A DNA stretch of 43,325 nt from Deltaproteobacteria bacterium (lineage in GTDB: Bacteria > Desulfobacterota > Desulfuromonadia > Geobacterales > JAJYBI01), in the NCBI GenBank assembly GCA_021779095.1, contig JAJYBI010000030.1, forward strand, positions 1 through 43,325, in the 5' to 3' direction. Shown one piece after another: positions 8,839 to 17,708 of the stretch (its first letter is position 1; the number at the start of each line of letters is the position of its first letter). Both the position numbers and the translations under genes were made by a program. Under the pieces are notes generated by a model, which worked only from the letters and a program-made list of their open reading frames with translations, did not search any database and had not been told where the DNA came from.

Positions 8839-9558
8839 ATGAAACGCACCGTCTATCTCACCCCCATGCCGGTCCGGATCTGGCACTGGCTGAACGCCTT
8901 CGGGATCGTCACCCTCATCGTGACGGCGCTCCAGATCCGGTTCCCCGACTACGTCAATATCTTCGGGACCTACAAGGCCGCCATCCGGCTGCACAACACC
9001 GCCGGCGTCGTGGTCTCCATCTCGTACGCCCTCTGGCTCGTCTACTACCTGTTCGTGGCGGGAACCCTGGTGAAGCTGTACGTCCCGACGGCGGACGACC
9101 TGAAGCACGGCCTGTTCCGCCAGGCGTTCTACTACTTCTTTACCTACTTCCGCGGCAGGCCCAATCCGCACCACGGCACACCCGACAACAAGTTCAACCC
9201 GCTGCAGAAGACGGCCTACCTGATGATCATGATCGTGCTGCTGCCGCTCGTCATCGTCTCGGGGTTCCTCCTCATGTACGTTGCCCCGCTCAGGGAGATG
9301 ATCCTCTTCATCGGCGGAATCAAGACCCTGGTGAGCGCCCACTTCCTCATCGCCTGCTGCTTCTGCGCCTTCCTGTTCGTTCATATCTACCTGGCGACCC
9401 TCGGGCACACCCCGTTTGCGCACTTCAAACCGATGTGGAACGGGTGGGAAGAGGTCGAGGAAGAGGAGAAGCCGGTTGCGGAGCCCCTGTCCACCCGTGT
9501 TCCGAACCCTTCACGGTCCGAGGCCACCTGTATGACGCATGCTGCCGGTGATTCGTGA
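8839..9558 (+). CDS. cbcB: Cytochrome b561-type membrane subunit, CbcB-like
   Basis: 239 aa with four membrane helices (about 17-33, 53-76, 124-147, 164-186). Four His fit bis-His ligation of two b hemes: His16 (IWHWLNA), His52 (LHNTAG), His168 (VSAHFL) and His182 (FVHIYL), the pattern of the Ni/Fe-hydrogenase b-type / thiosulfate reductase b family. It should oxidise quinol in the inner membrane and pass electrons to the 7-heme cytochrome encoded three bases upstream. The C-terminal 45 residues form an acidic then polar tail, probably cytoplasmic. The ATG follows AGAAAGGGGG. Confidence 0.9.
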   Translation: MKRTVYLTPMPVRIWHWLNAFGIVTLIVTALQIRFPDYVNIFGTYKAAIRLHNTAGVVVSISYALWLVYYLFVAGTLVKLYVPTADDLKHGLFRQAFYYFFTYFRGRPNPHHGTPDNKFNPLQKTAYLMIMIVLLPLVIVSGFLLMYVAPLREMILFIGGIKTLVSAHFLIACCFCAFLFVHIYLATLGHTPFAHFKPMWNGWEEVEEEEKPVAEPLSTRVPNPSRSEATCMTHAAGDS

Positions 9559-9617
9559 GGCGTCGGCTGCGGCACGCGAGTCATGCATAGTTCCGGAATA
9601 TCCCCCGGGAGGATACC

Positions 9618-10382
9618 ATGAAATGCCACCCCGTCCTGACCGTTTCCCTGTTCTGCCTGCTGCTCTGCCCGCCTGCCGTCGCCGTGGAGATGCGCGACGT
9701 CACCTATGTCACGAAGGATGCGGGGAAGGTGGTGTTCAGCCACCGGTATCACATGCGCCAGAAGGGGATGGTGGGAAACTGCCGGGCCTGTCACGACGGC
9801 ATCTTCAGCATCAGGAAGAAAACCGGCGCCACCATGGCGGATATGGCGCTCGGCCGGTCGTGCGGCGCGTGTCACAACCGCCGCCGTGCGTTCGGTCTGC
9901 AGCGGTGCGACCGGTGTCACCGCACGCGCGACGTTGTCTTCGCCGTCAGCGCCACGGGGCCGACCCGGTTCAGCCACAAGCGGCATCTCGCCGCCAATCC
10001 GGACTGTACCGTCTGCCATCCCGCCCTCTATCCCGTGGGGCGCACCAGGCCGGTGACCATGGCCGAGATGGGGAAAGGAAGGTCCTGCGGCGCCTGCCAC
10101 GACGGCACGGATGCGTTTGCGCTGAAGCAGTGCGCCGCGTGTCATCCGGTGCGGAATGTGACGTTCACGGTAGGGTCGGTCGGCAGCGTCACGTTCAGTC
10201 ACGCATCCCACACCGGCCTCTACCGGTGCGGCGACTGCCATACCGCCATCTTCGCCGCGTCGCGGAGCGGCAAGCCGGTCAGCATGGACGAGATGGGCAA
10301 GGGGGCTTCGTGCGGTGCCTGTCATGACGGCACGACCGCATTTTCGGTAAAGGGGGACTGTGACAGCTGCCACGCGTCGTGA
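9618..10382 (+). CDS. Nine-heme periplasmic cytochrome of three triheme (c7-type) repeats
   Basis: 254 aa with a signal peptide ending near AVA (residues 20-23). Nine CxxCH motifs are arranged as three repeats of the Cytochrome_C7 kind. Each repeat holds an FSHxxH distal-ligand motif, a first CxxCH, a Met-rich segment (MADMALGRS, MAEMGKGRS, MDEMGKGAS), CGACH, and a closing CxxCH. The repeats are about 77-82 aa each. It is a soluble multiheme carrier likely to take electrons from the 7-heme subunit. GGGAGG lies ahead of the ATG, and the gap from the cytochrome b gene is 59 bp. Repeat similarity points to internal duplication. Related 12-heme proteins have four such units. Confidence 0.9.
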   Translation: MKCHPVLTVSLFCLLLCPPAVAVEMRDVTYVTKDAGKVVFSHRYHMRQKGMVGNCRACHDGIFSIRKKTGATMADMALGRSCGACHNRRRAFGLQRCDRCHRTRDVVFAVSATGPTRFSHKRHLAANPDCTVCHPALYPVGRTRPVTMAEMGKGRSCGACHDGTDAFALKQCAACHPVRNVTFTVGSVGSVTFSHASHTGLYRCGDCHTAIFAASRSGKPVSMDEMGKGASCGACHDGTTAFSVKGDCDSCHAS

Positions 10383-10457
10383 CGGTCGCGTGTCGGCGAA
10401 CCGTGCCGGCAGGCGTATGGCAGCCGTTGCTGGTACACGATCAGAGGGGTACGGCAT

Positions 10458-11270
10458 ATGTTCAGGACACTGGCGGGGAGGGCACTGGTACTCGTGGGGG
10501 TGACGGTCACCGGCTTCATGGTGGTCTGCTGTCTCATCCTCTATTCGGCGATCCGCACCAGCGTCAACCGCGACGCGGTGCTGAACGCCACCAACCTGGC
10601 GGACACGATCCTGAAGTCGACCCGCTACGCCATGCTCAAGTCGGACCGCGAGACCCTCGCCACCACGATCCGCAACATCGGCGAACAGAAGGGGGTGGAG
10701 CATGTCAGGATCTTCAACAAGCAGGGGGTGGTGACCTTTTCCGCACACCCCAACGAGCTGTACCGGCGGATCGACAAGACGTCGGAGGGATGCATTCCGT
10801 GCCACAGCGGCCCCGTCCCCTCCACCCGGCTGGGGACCATGGAGCAGGCCCGCACCTTCAGAAACGGCACCGGCCGGGAGATCATGGCCATCATGGCCCC
10901 CATCTACAACGAGCCGGACTGCTCCTCGGCCCCATGCCACGTCCACCCCCCCAACCGGAAGATCCTCGGCATGCTGGATGTCGGGCTTTCCCGCGACAAC
11001 CTGACCCGCTCACTTGCCGTGATCCGCCTCCAGATGGTACTCTTTACCCTGATGGTCCTCGTCATCACCATCGTGGGGGTGACCGCGCTTCTGCGCCGGA
11101 CCGTCTTCATCCCCCTGAACCGGCTCAAGATCTTCGTGGTGCAGACCGAGGAGGGACGCGAACCGCCGTCCGTGCCGTCCCGCCTGCCCGACGATCTGGA
11201 GCGGATGGCGCAGCGGATCGACCGGATTGCCCGGAGGTCGGGGGCGGGCGGCGCTGACCGTGACGGATGA
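10458..11270 (+). CDS. Kinase-less c-heme sensor protein with HAMP-like tail
   Basis: 270 aa. Transmembrane helix about 8-30, periplasmic domain, second helix about 190-212, then a short HAMP-like cytoplasmic tail with no kinase, cyclase or methyl-accepting domain. Heme motifs are CIPCH (112-116) and CSSAPCH (155-161). The 45-residue spacing between the two heme His residues is the same as in the histidine kinase at 3955, and the flanks (AIYNRPDCS versus PIYNEPDCS, GVLDIS versus GMLDVG) match. It is therefore a paralogue of that kinase's sensor half. It sits in the cytochrome operon and overlaps the next gene by four bases (ATGA). It may be a redox relay, a decoy or a partner of the kinase; all are inference. 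No frameshift to a lost kinase is apparent. Confidence 0.82.
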   Translation: MFRTLAGRALVLVGVTVTGFMVVCCLILYSAIRTSVNRDAVLNATNLADTILKSTRYAMLKSDRETLATTIRNIGEQKGVEHVRIFNKQGVVTFSAHPNELYRRIDKTSEGCIPCHSGPVPSTRLGTMEQARTFRNGTGREIMAIMAPIYNEPDCSSAPCHVHPPNRKILGMLDVGLSRDNLTRSLAVIRLQMVLFTLMVLVITIVGVTALLRRTVFIPLNRLKIFVVQTEEGREPPSVPSRLPDDLERMAQRIDRIARRSGAGGADRDG

Positions 11271-11836
11271 TCCTTCGAATGACAACGCAGGAACCCCCTA
11301 TGAAGATGAAACTCCAGCCGACGACAGCCGGTGCCCCTCCGGAGCCGGATACACCGGAGGCGCTCCTCGACGATATCGACCGGGAGATCCGGCGGCTTTC
11401 GCGGTTTTCCAGCCGGGGGCTCTGGGCCCTGGCGCTGTTCCTGGTGATCTCCATCCTCGTGGGAAACGGCGTCGCGTCCGTGATCCTTCCCGACCGCATC
11501 GTCGCCGTCCTGGGGAAGCCCCCCTCTCCCTGGGCGATCAGCCTGCTGCTCGTCGTCTACACCTTCTTCGCCATCATCCTCAGCCTGTCCCGCTTCATGG
11601 GGGGGATCGAACACCGCTCCAGCTTCTGTCATGTCGGGTATCTCACGGCGTTCTTTCTCTTCTATCACGGGGCGAGAGCGCTTAACGACAACTACTGGGC
11701 CGTGGTCGGCGCGGGGGTGACCATCCTGGGGGTGGAGAGCTACCGGATCTGGTCCTACTGCCACGAGACGATCGCGAGAAGGCAGGCGCTGCTGGCACAT
11801 GTCCGGCGCACCGGGCGGCTGCCCGCGGAAGAGTGA
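11267..11836 (+). CDS. Hypothetical membrane protein, last gene of the cytochrome operon
   Basis: 189 aa from the overlapping ATG; a later ATG (residue 12) preceded by AGGAACCCCC is an alternative start. About 50 polar residues, then hydrophobic helices about 53-74, 87-109, 117-132 and 143-156, and a basic C-terminus. There is no CxxCH. A few Cys and His lie within or near the helices (FCHVGYL, YCHETI), which could ligate heme b or metal, but no family is recognised. Overlap with the sensor gene implies co-translation and a joint role at the membrane. Confidence 0.75.
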   Translation: MILRMTTQEPPMKMKLQPTTAGAPPEPDTPEALLDDIDREIRRLSRFSSRGLWALALFLVISILVGNGVASVILPDRIVAVLGKPPSPWAISLLLVVYTFFAIILSLSRFMGGIEHRSSFCHVGYLTAFFLFYHGARALNDNYWAVVGAGVTILGVESYRIWSYCHETIARRQALLAHVRRTGRLPAEE

Positions 11837-12026
11837 GGCCGGCGCAACGAATTCCTCAACTCTCAGCAACACGGCATCCCTTCTCTACTGAATTTCCATC
11901 GTGGGGCCATTTCCCTGATCCCTCCGGAATCGCTATTTTCACCGAGACACCCCCGGCGTTCTGGTATATGGTACACTCTGTGGCGATGCCGGCGTAACGA
12001 CGGCAACGACGACCCGGAAGGAGGGT

Positions 12027-15000
12027 GTGGACGCGGTGGCCTATTTCCCCCATGACATTCAGATACGGCGCGAGATATGGGAACGGTTCGGTTTGGGGCC
12101 GATGCGTGCGGAGCTGGACCGGCACGGCCGGCCGAAGATGCAGTTCTTCAGGGAACTGGCGCACCGGCTTTCCTGCGATCGACCCACCGGCGCCGAGCCG
12201 GTGCAGGCGGGGATGCTGAACCTGTACGCCCTGCAGGTGCGGATTTTCCGCCATGTCGTCGCCCTGTTCACCGGTGCGACCCGGCCCGGCCTCTGGGACC
12301 GGGTGCTGGAAGAGGCGGGATACGACTACGGCTCTCCGCAGCTGGCACGGTTGCTGGAGCGGTTCGGCAGCCATTTCCCCAGCGGGGAGGAGCTTGCCGG
12401 CCGGGTTGCGGGACCTGCAGCATATCTGGCGGCGGACGACCCGGTGCACGGCAGGAAAAAGGGCGCGGTGACGGAGCTGCTGCTTCTCGCCGTTGCCGCG
12501 GAGAACCCGGCACTGGACAGCTTCCGGCTGCTTCTGGACGATGCCCCCCTCGACCGGGAGTGCGGCTACCGCGCGGCGGTCGCCGCGCTGGAACGGCTCC
12601 TGGCCGACGACGGCGAGGTGGCGCCGTACGGTCTCTCCCTTCCCGACCTTCTGCGGGCCCCGCTCAGGGCCGCACCCCACTCCCTGTACGAGCAGCTGAA
12701 ATTCATCCAAACCAGGTGGGGAGGCCTGCTGCCGCCGGAACTGATCACGGAGATGACGGCGGCCTTTGCCGTGGCGGAGGAGGAGGGGCGCATCTTCGCC
12801 GGCCACGGCGAGCCGGGTGTGGACATCCGGGTGTTCGACCGGTTCGGCGGCGGGCTCGGCGACTCCTATCCGGAACCGGAGCAGTTCTCCGCCGACGCGG
12901 ACTGGATGTCCAACGTGGTCATGCTGGCCAAGATGGTCTACGTCTGGCTCGACCAGCTGTCGAAGCGGTACGGACGGGAGATCACCCGGCTCGACCAGAT
13001 CCCCGATGCCGAGCTGGACCGCCTGGCCCGGTGGGGGTTCACCGGCCTCTGGCTCATCGGCCTCTGGGAGCGCTCTCCCGCCTCCCGCCGGATCAAGCAG
13101 ATCGCCGGCAACGAGGACGCCATCGCCTCCGCCTATTCCCTGTACGACTACGTCATCGCCGGGGACCTGGGGGGGGACGGGGCGCTCGCGGAGCTGAAGG
13201 AGCGGTGCCGGCGGCGGGGTATCCGGCTGGCGAGCGACATGGTGCCGAACCACACGGGGCTCTACTCCAGATGGACGCTGGAGCATCCCGACTGGTTCGT
13301 CCAGCAGGACTACCCTCCCTATCCGGGGTACCGGTTCGGGGGGCCCGACCTGTCGGCGTCGCCGGAGGTGTCGCTGCATATCGAGGACGGCTACTGGAAC
13401 CGTTCCGATGCGGCGGTGGTCTTCAAGCACTACGACCACCGGGACGGCCGGACCCGCTATATCTACCACGGCAACGACGGCACCTCCACTCCCTGGAACG
13501 ACACGGCCCAGCTGAACTACCTCCTTCCCCAGGTGCGGGAGGCGGTCATCCAGACGATCCTCCACGTGGCGCGCCAGTTTCCGATCATCCGGTTCGACGC
13601 TGCCATGACCCTCGCCAAGAAGCATTACCAGCGGCTCTGGTACCCCCAGCCGGGCCAGGGGGGGGTGCCCTCCCGGGCCGATCACGGCATGACGCGCGAG
13701 GCGTTCGATGCGGCGTTTCCCGTGGAGTTCTGGCGGGAGGTGGTGGACCGGGTGGCGGCGGAGGTGCCCGATACCCTGCTCCTGGCGGAGGCGTTCTGGC
13801 TCATGGAGGGGTACTTCGTCCGGACCCTGGGGATGCATCGGGTCTACAACAGCGCCTTCATGAACATGCTGAAATTGGAGGAGAATGCAAAGTACCGCCA
13901 GACCATCAAGAACGTGCTGGAGTTCAACCCGGAGATCCTGAAACGGTTCGTGAACTTCATGAACAACCCCGACGAGAAGACGGCGGTGGAACAGTTCGGC
14001 AAGGAGGGGAAGTACTTCGGCGCCTGCGTGCTCCTGGCCACCATGCCCGGACTCCCCATGTTCGGTCACGGCCAGGTGGAGGGGCTGCACGAGAAGTACG
14101 GCATGGAGTACCGGCGGGCCTACTGGGACGAGCCGGTGGACGAGAAGCTCGTGGCGGCGCACGAACGGCTCATCTTTCCCCTGTTGCGCCGTCGCTGGCT
14201 CTTCTCCGGGGCGGCGAACTTCGTCTTGTACGACTTCTGGTCCGGTGATGCCGTGGACGAGAACGTCTTCGCCTACTCGAACGGGGCCGGAACCGAACGG
14301 GGGCTCGTGCTGTTCCACAATCGGTATGCCGAAACCTCCGGCTGGATCAGGTCCTCGGCGGCGTTTGCGGCGCGTGGCGCGGGTGGGGAAATGGAGCTGC
14401 GCTCCACGACCCTCGGCGATGTCCTCGGCTGCAAGGGAGACGGGCGCCACTACTACCGGTTCCGCAACTGTCTGAGCGGGCTGGAGTATATCCGCAACGG
14501 GCGGGAGCTGTGCGGGGAGGGGCTCTTCGTGACGCTCGATGCCTACGCCTGCCACGTGCTTCTCGATTTCCGCGAGATATACGACGACGAGTACGGCACC
14601 TGGGGACAACTCTGCCACCAGCTCGACGGCCGGCCGGTCCCCTCCCTGGACGAGGAGGTGAAGCAGGTCCGCTACGCCCCGCTCATCGCCCGGCTGCGGG
14701 AGCTGCTGGAGCGGCACGCATCCCTGCTGGCCCTGCCGCCGGACGCAGTCCCGGCGGTCGTTGAAAGGGCAGGGAACGAGGCGGCATTTCCGGACGATCT
14801 GGCTGCTTTTCTCGATCTGTTGAGAACTACCGCCGGCCTGCCGGTCGCTCCCGATCTTGTGGTAACGGTGCTGCTGGAGGAGCTGGCGCAGGTGACAAAG
14901 GGGAGGGCGGACGGAGACGCGATGCCGACGGGGAGGACCGCCCGACTTGTGCTGATCGCCTGGCTCTGCCTGCACCGGATCGGACAGCTGGCGGGGGGGG

Positions 15001-15506
15001 AAGAGATGGAAGCCCACACCGCGGAGCTGGCGGACCGGTTCGGCCTCATGCGACCGCTGCAGGAGATGCTGTATGGCGAGGCGACGGAGAAAGACGACCC
15101 CCTGGCCGTTCTGGATGTCCCTTCCCTCATGGCACTCTTTGCCGTCCTTTTGCGGTGGCAGCGGCTTTTGGCAGACCCGGCGGTGGATGCCGCAAAGGTT
15201 TGCCAGACCCTGTTTGATAATCCGGCGGCCTGTGCATTCCTCGGCCGGCACGAAAGCGGCGGCTGCGAGTGGTTCGCGAAGGAGCGGTGGGAGCTTCTGG
15301 CGGCGTGGCTTGCGGGGACGGCGCTTATTGCCGGTGGCGGCGTTGATGCGGCGGAAGCCGATGCCGGGAACGTTCGCGGTCGGATACAGGCCGTCTGTCA
15401 GGAACTCGTTGCCCGGGCCGAGGTTGCGGGTTATCGCGTCGCAGGGATGATCGGCGGAGCGGAACCGGTGCCGGAAGGTGGGCTGGCATCGGAGGCGATG
15501 CAGTAG
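12027..15506 (+). CDS. Large GH13 (alpha-amylase family) protein with extended termini
   Basis: 1159 aa from GTG at 12027; GTG at 12036 is at least as likely because AGGAGG ends only two bases before the first. A (beta/alpha)8 amylase barrel occupies roughly residues 330-800. Family regions are visible: region I SDMVPNHTG with Asp404, region II IIRFDAAMTLA with presumed nucleophile Asp524, region III LLLAEAFW with acid/base Glu588, region IV NFMNNPDE with Asp649, where the usual His before Asp is replaced by Pro. About 330 residues precede and 300 follow the barrel, both mostly helical. No signal peptide is seen, so it is cytosolic. It probably acts on glycogen, maltodextrin or trehalose-type glucan, but the substrate is unknown. 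It is monocistronic and ended by the hairpin at 15535. Confidence 0.85.
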   Translation: MDAVAYFPHDIQIRREIWERFGLGPMRAELDRHGRPKMQFFRELAHRLSCDRPTGAEPVQAGMLNLYALQVRIFRHVVALFTGATRPGLWDRVLEEAGYDYGSPQLARLLERFGSHFPSGEELAGRVAGPAAYLAADDPVHGRKKGAVTELLLLAVAAENPALDSFRLLLDDAPLDRECGYRAAVAALERLLADDGEVAPYGLSLPDLLRAPLRAAPHSLYEQLKFIQTRWGGLLPPELITEMTAAFAVAEEEGRIFAGHGEPGVDIRVFDRFGGGLGDSYPEPEQFSADADWMSNVVMLAKMVYVWLDQLSKRYGREITRLDQIPDAELDRLARWGFTGLWLIGLWERSPASRRIKQIAGNEDAIASAYSLYDYVIAGDLGGDGALAELKERCRRRGIRLASDMVPNHTGLYSRWTLEHPDWFVQQDYPPYPGYRFGGPDLSASPEVSLHIEDGYWNRSDAAVVFKHYDHRDGRTRYIYHGNDGTSTPWNDTAQLNYLLPQVREAVIQTILHVARQFPIIRFDAAMTLAKKHYQRLWYPQPGQGGVPSRADHGMTREAFDAAFPVEFWREVVDRVAAEVPDTLLLAEAFWLMEGYFVRTLGMHRVYNSAFMNMLKLEENAKYRQTIKNVLEFNPEILKRFVNFMNNPDEKTAVEQFGKEGKYFGACVLLATMPGLPMFGHGQVEGLHEKYGMEYRRAYWDEPVDEKLVAAHERLIFPLLRRRWLFSGAANFVLYDFWSGDAVDENVFAYSNGAGTERGLVLFHNRYAETSGWIRSSAAFAARGAGGEMELRSTTLGDVLGCKGDGRHYYRFRNCLSGLEYIRNGRELCGEGLFVTLDAYACHVLLDFREIYDDEYGTWGQLCHQLDGRPVPSLDEEVKQVRYAPLIARLRELLERHASLLALPPDAVPAVVERAGNEAAFPDDLAAFLDLLRTTAGLPVAPDLVVTVLLEELAQVTKGRADGDAMPTGRTARLVLIAWLCLHRIGQLAGGEEMEAHTAELADRFGLMRPLQEMLYGEATEKDDPLAVLDVPSLMALFAVLLRWQRLLADPAVDAAKVCQTLFDNPAACAFLGRHESGGCEWFAKERWELLAAWLAGTALIAGGGVDAAEADAGNVRGRIQAVCQELVARAEVAGYRVAGMIGGAEPVPEGGLASEAMQ

Positions 15507-15534
15507 GTTTTCCCGTCACCCGATGCTGTCTCGA

Positions 15535-15570
15535 ACGCCATGGCCCTGCGGGGCCGTGGCGTTTTTTTTT
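15535..15570 (+). terminator. Strong intrinsic terminator
   Basis: ACGCCATGGCCC pairs with GGGCCGTGGCGT (one G-U) around a short loop and is followed by nine T. It ends the GH13 gene. Confidence 0.92.
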
Positions 15571-15579
15571 TCAGGAGGA

Positions 15580-15700
15580 TCTCACGCTGACGTCGGCGGC
15601 GCCCGCGTCAGGTGCCGACCTCTGCCTTATTTCGGGCGGCAGCAGATGGTTATGTCGCAATTCGGGTACACTCCTCCCCCGTTCGCATGGGGGGAGCCGG
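15580..15700 (+). other. Structured leader upstream of the FecR-like gene
   Basis: Two short perfect stems compete for overlapping bases: CTGACG (15587) with CGTCAG (15606), and GTCGGC (15592) with GCCGAC (15614). A CTCCCCC/GGGGGAG hairpin follows at 15674-15695. It could be a regulatory leader or only GC-rich noise. No known riboswitch consensus was recognised. Confidence 0.35.
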
Positions 15701-15795
15701 TGTGTATGCCCGTTGCACGTGTCGCTGAGAGGCATGGAGCGTTTTTTGCTATCCATCCGTGTGCGACACATCATGCACGACGAAGGGGAGGTATC

Positions 15796-17688
15796 ATGCG
15801 TACGCTACTCATGACTGTTTCGCTACTTGTGGCAGTGCTGCTGCCGGGAATTGCGGGCGCCTCGTCACTTGGACTTCTCCGGATCAGTCTGATCCGGGGG
15901 GACGTACAGATCCGAACGGAGGATACCCGCGACTGGGTTCCCGCAGCGCTCAATATCCCTCTGGGCGAAGGGGACAGTATCTGGGTTCCCGACGGGGCGC
16001 GGGTGGAGTTGCAGTTGCGGAACGGGACGTTTGTCCGGCTCGATGAACGGTCCGCCCTGGACATCTCGACCCTGACCGACGATACCTGCCAGCTGTTTCT
16101 TGCGCAGGGACGTGCCTATGTGAAGTTTTCCGGCAATGACGACACGCAGCTCCAGTTTGATACGGAAGCCGCCACGTTTGTTGCGGACCGGCGAGCCCGT
16201 TTCAGGGTAGCGGTGTTCGGTGAAGACAATGCCGCGCTTTCCTCTCTCAAGGGGGAGGTGGTCTGGGAGGACGACCGGGGACCGCAGGTGGTTTCCGAGG
16301 GGAGCATGGTCACCGTCGACCGGGACGGTTTCGGTGAATTCGAACCGCTGAGGCCGGTGGACGAATGGGAGCGGTGGAACCGGGCGCTGGACAATCGGTA
16401 CGACAGTGGCGGGCGGGGAGCCCGTTATCTCCCGGGGGAGCTCCAACCCTACGCTTCGGACCTGGATGCCAACGGCCGGTGGGAATACGACGCGGAATAC
16501 GGGTATACCTGGTGGCCGACCGCGACGGTCAACGGGGGGTGGTCGCCGTACCGCGAGGGCAGGTGGGTCTGGATGCGCGGTGACTATGTGTGGGTCTCCT
16601 CCGAGCCGTGGGGGTGGGTCCCGTACCATTACGGCCGCTGGGCGTTCCGTCCCGGCCGGGGGTGGTGCTGGGTACCACCCGCCCGGCGTGATGTGTACTG
16701 GGGGCCCGGGTACGTGGGATGGGTCAGCACGCCGACCTATACCGCCTGGGTGCCGCTTGCCCCCGGCGATATCTACTACGGTCACGGCAACTACGGCCGG
16801 AACAGCGTGAACGTGACGAACGTCACGATCAACAACACCACGGTCGTAACCAAGGTGGTCTACCGGAACGTGAACGTGCGCAACGCGGTAACGGTCGTGA
16901 AACACGACGATTTCGTGACCGGCCGGCGGGAACGGACCGCAGTGAGGGATAATCCGTTCCTGCGGGAACGGATCAGTATCGGCCGGCCTAACATCCCGCC
17001 GCAGCGGACGAGCGTCATGCCGGTGGTGCGGGAGATTCCCGTCGCACGACGTCCACCCCGGTCGGTATTTCTAAGGCACGGGGATGACAGGAGACCCGTG
17101 CGCCCCCCGGTACGGGACGCAAAGGAACGGTGGCCGCGGGACAACAGGAGCGCACCGGTACCTGCTTCGCCGGGAGGACAACGGTTTCCCCGCCAGGAAC
17201 GGATTGACAACCGGGTGAACATTCCGCCGGGGCGCGGAGTGGTGCCGGACCGGATCGGGTCCGGCGCTTCTGCCGCGGGACGGCCGGATGCCGGACGCAG
17301 CGAAACGTGGAGAGCCGACCAGGGACGTTCGCATCGGCCCGGCGCCGGCAATGCGCCGGCCACAACCGGAGATGCCGGTGCCGCTGGCGAAGGGAGACGA
17401 AAACCGGATCACCTGGAAGGGACGTCGGTGCCCCCCTCGAAGACGCGGCCGGCAGTACCTACCGTGCCGCGTGGTTTCAAGGTGCTGCGGGCACAGAGTC
17501 CGGCGAGCGGTCGGAATGTCTCCGGAGAGAGCGGGAGAGGGGCGCAGCGTGGTGTTGCAGAGAGGCAGAAACCACCGGCCTCTGGAAACGAGAAGAAAGC
17601 TGCAAGGGGGAAGGACGCCCGCAAATCGCGGAAACCTGAAGAGAAAAAGCAGGAGAACCCACCGGAAGGAAAAGAAAACAACCGGTAA
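15796..17688 (+). CDS. Secreted FecR-domain / DUF6600-type protein with long basic tail
   Basis: 630 aa. The ATG at 15796 has GGGGAGG at good spacing and yields a clear signal peptide (residues 1-22, ending AGA). A FecR-like beta domain follows (about 30-190: VQIRTED, GDSIWVPDGARVEL, AQGRAYVKF, LKGEVVWED). Then comes a Trp/Tyr/Pro-rich region (about 205-330) with repeated GRWVWMRGDYVWV and WGWVPYHYGRW units typical of DUF6600 proteins. An Asn/Thr/Val-rich stretch (NVTNVTINNTTVV) follows, and a low-complexity Arg/Pro/Gly/Lys tail of about 260 residues. It is exported and probably binds the envelope or nucleic acid/polyanion through the tail. Function is unknown. A bidirectional terminator follows. 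Confidence 0.82.
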   Translation: MRTLLMTVSLLVAVLLPGIAGASSLGLLRISLIRGDVQIRTEDTRDWVPAALNIPLGEGDSIWVPDGARVELQLRNGTFVRLDERSALDISTLTDDTCQLFLAQGRAYVKFSGNDDTQLQFDTEAATFVADRRARFRVAVFGEDNAALSSLKGEVVWEDDRGPQVVSEGSMVTVDRDGFGEFEPLRPVDEWERWNRALDNRYDSGGRGARYLPGELQPYASDLDANGRWEYDAEYGYTWWPTATVNGGWSPYREGRWVWMRGDYVWVSSEPWGWVPYHYGRWAFRPGRGWCWVPPARRDVYWGPGYVGWVSTPTYTAWVPLAPGDIYYGHGNYGRNSVNVTNVTINNTTVVTKVVYRNVNVRNAVTVVKHDDFVTGRRERTAVRDNPFLRERISIGRPNIPPQRTSVMPVVREIPVARRPPRSVFLRHGDDRRPVRPPVRDAKERWPRDNRSAPVPASPGGQRFPRQERIDNRVNIPPGRGVVPDRIGSGASAAGRPDAGRSETWRADQGRSHRPGAGNAPATTGDAGAAGEGRRKPDHLEGTSVPPSKTRPAVPTVPRGFKVLRAQSPASGRNVSGESGRGAQRGVAERQKPPASGNEKKAARGKDARKSRKPEEKKQENPPEGKENNR

Positions 17689-17708
17689 CCGGCACGGGAA
17701 TGGCTGGC

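Noticed and set aside
7687..9423. Minus-strand open frame opposite the cytochrome genes
   Set aside because: Antisense to cytochrome genes with clear CxxCH and His-ligand motifs; its composition is typical of a GC-driven shadow frame.
10418..10431. Second sigma54-like promoter, TGGCAGCCGTTGCT
   Set aside because: GG and GC are separated by eight bases instead of ten, so RpoN recognition is unlikely.
9387..10946. Minus-strand open frame of about 519 codons
   Set aside because: Overlaps three well-supported plus-strand genes; low-complexity His/Arg/Gly composition and no ribosome site.
11856..15251. Minus-strand open frame of about 1131 codons
   Set aside because: It is an exact antisense shadow of the GH13 gene caused by high third-position GC; the protein is His/Arg/Pro/Gln-rich, has no ribosome site and no family motifs.
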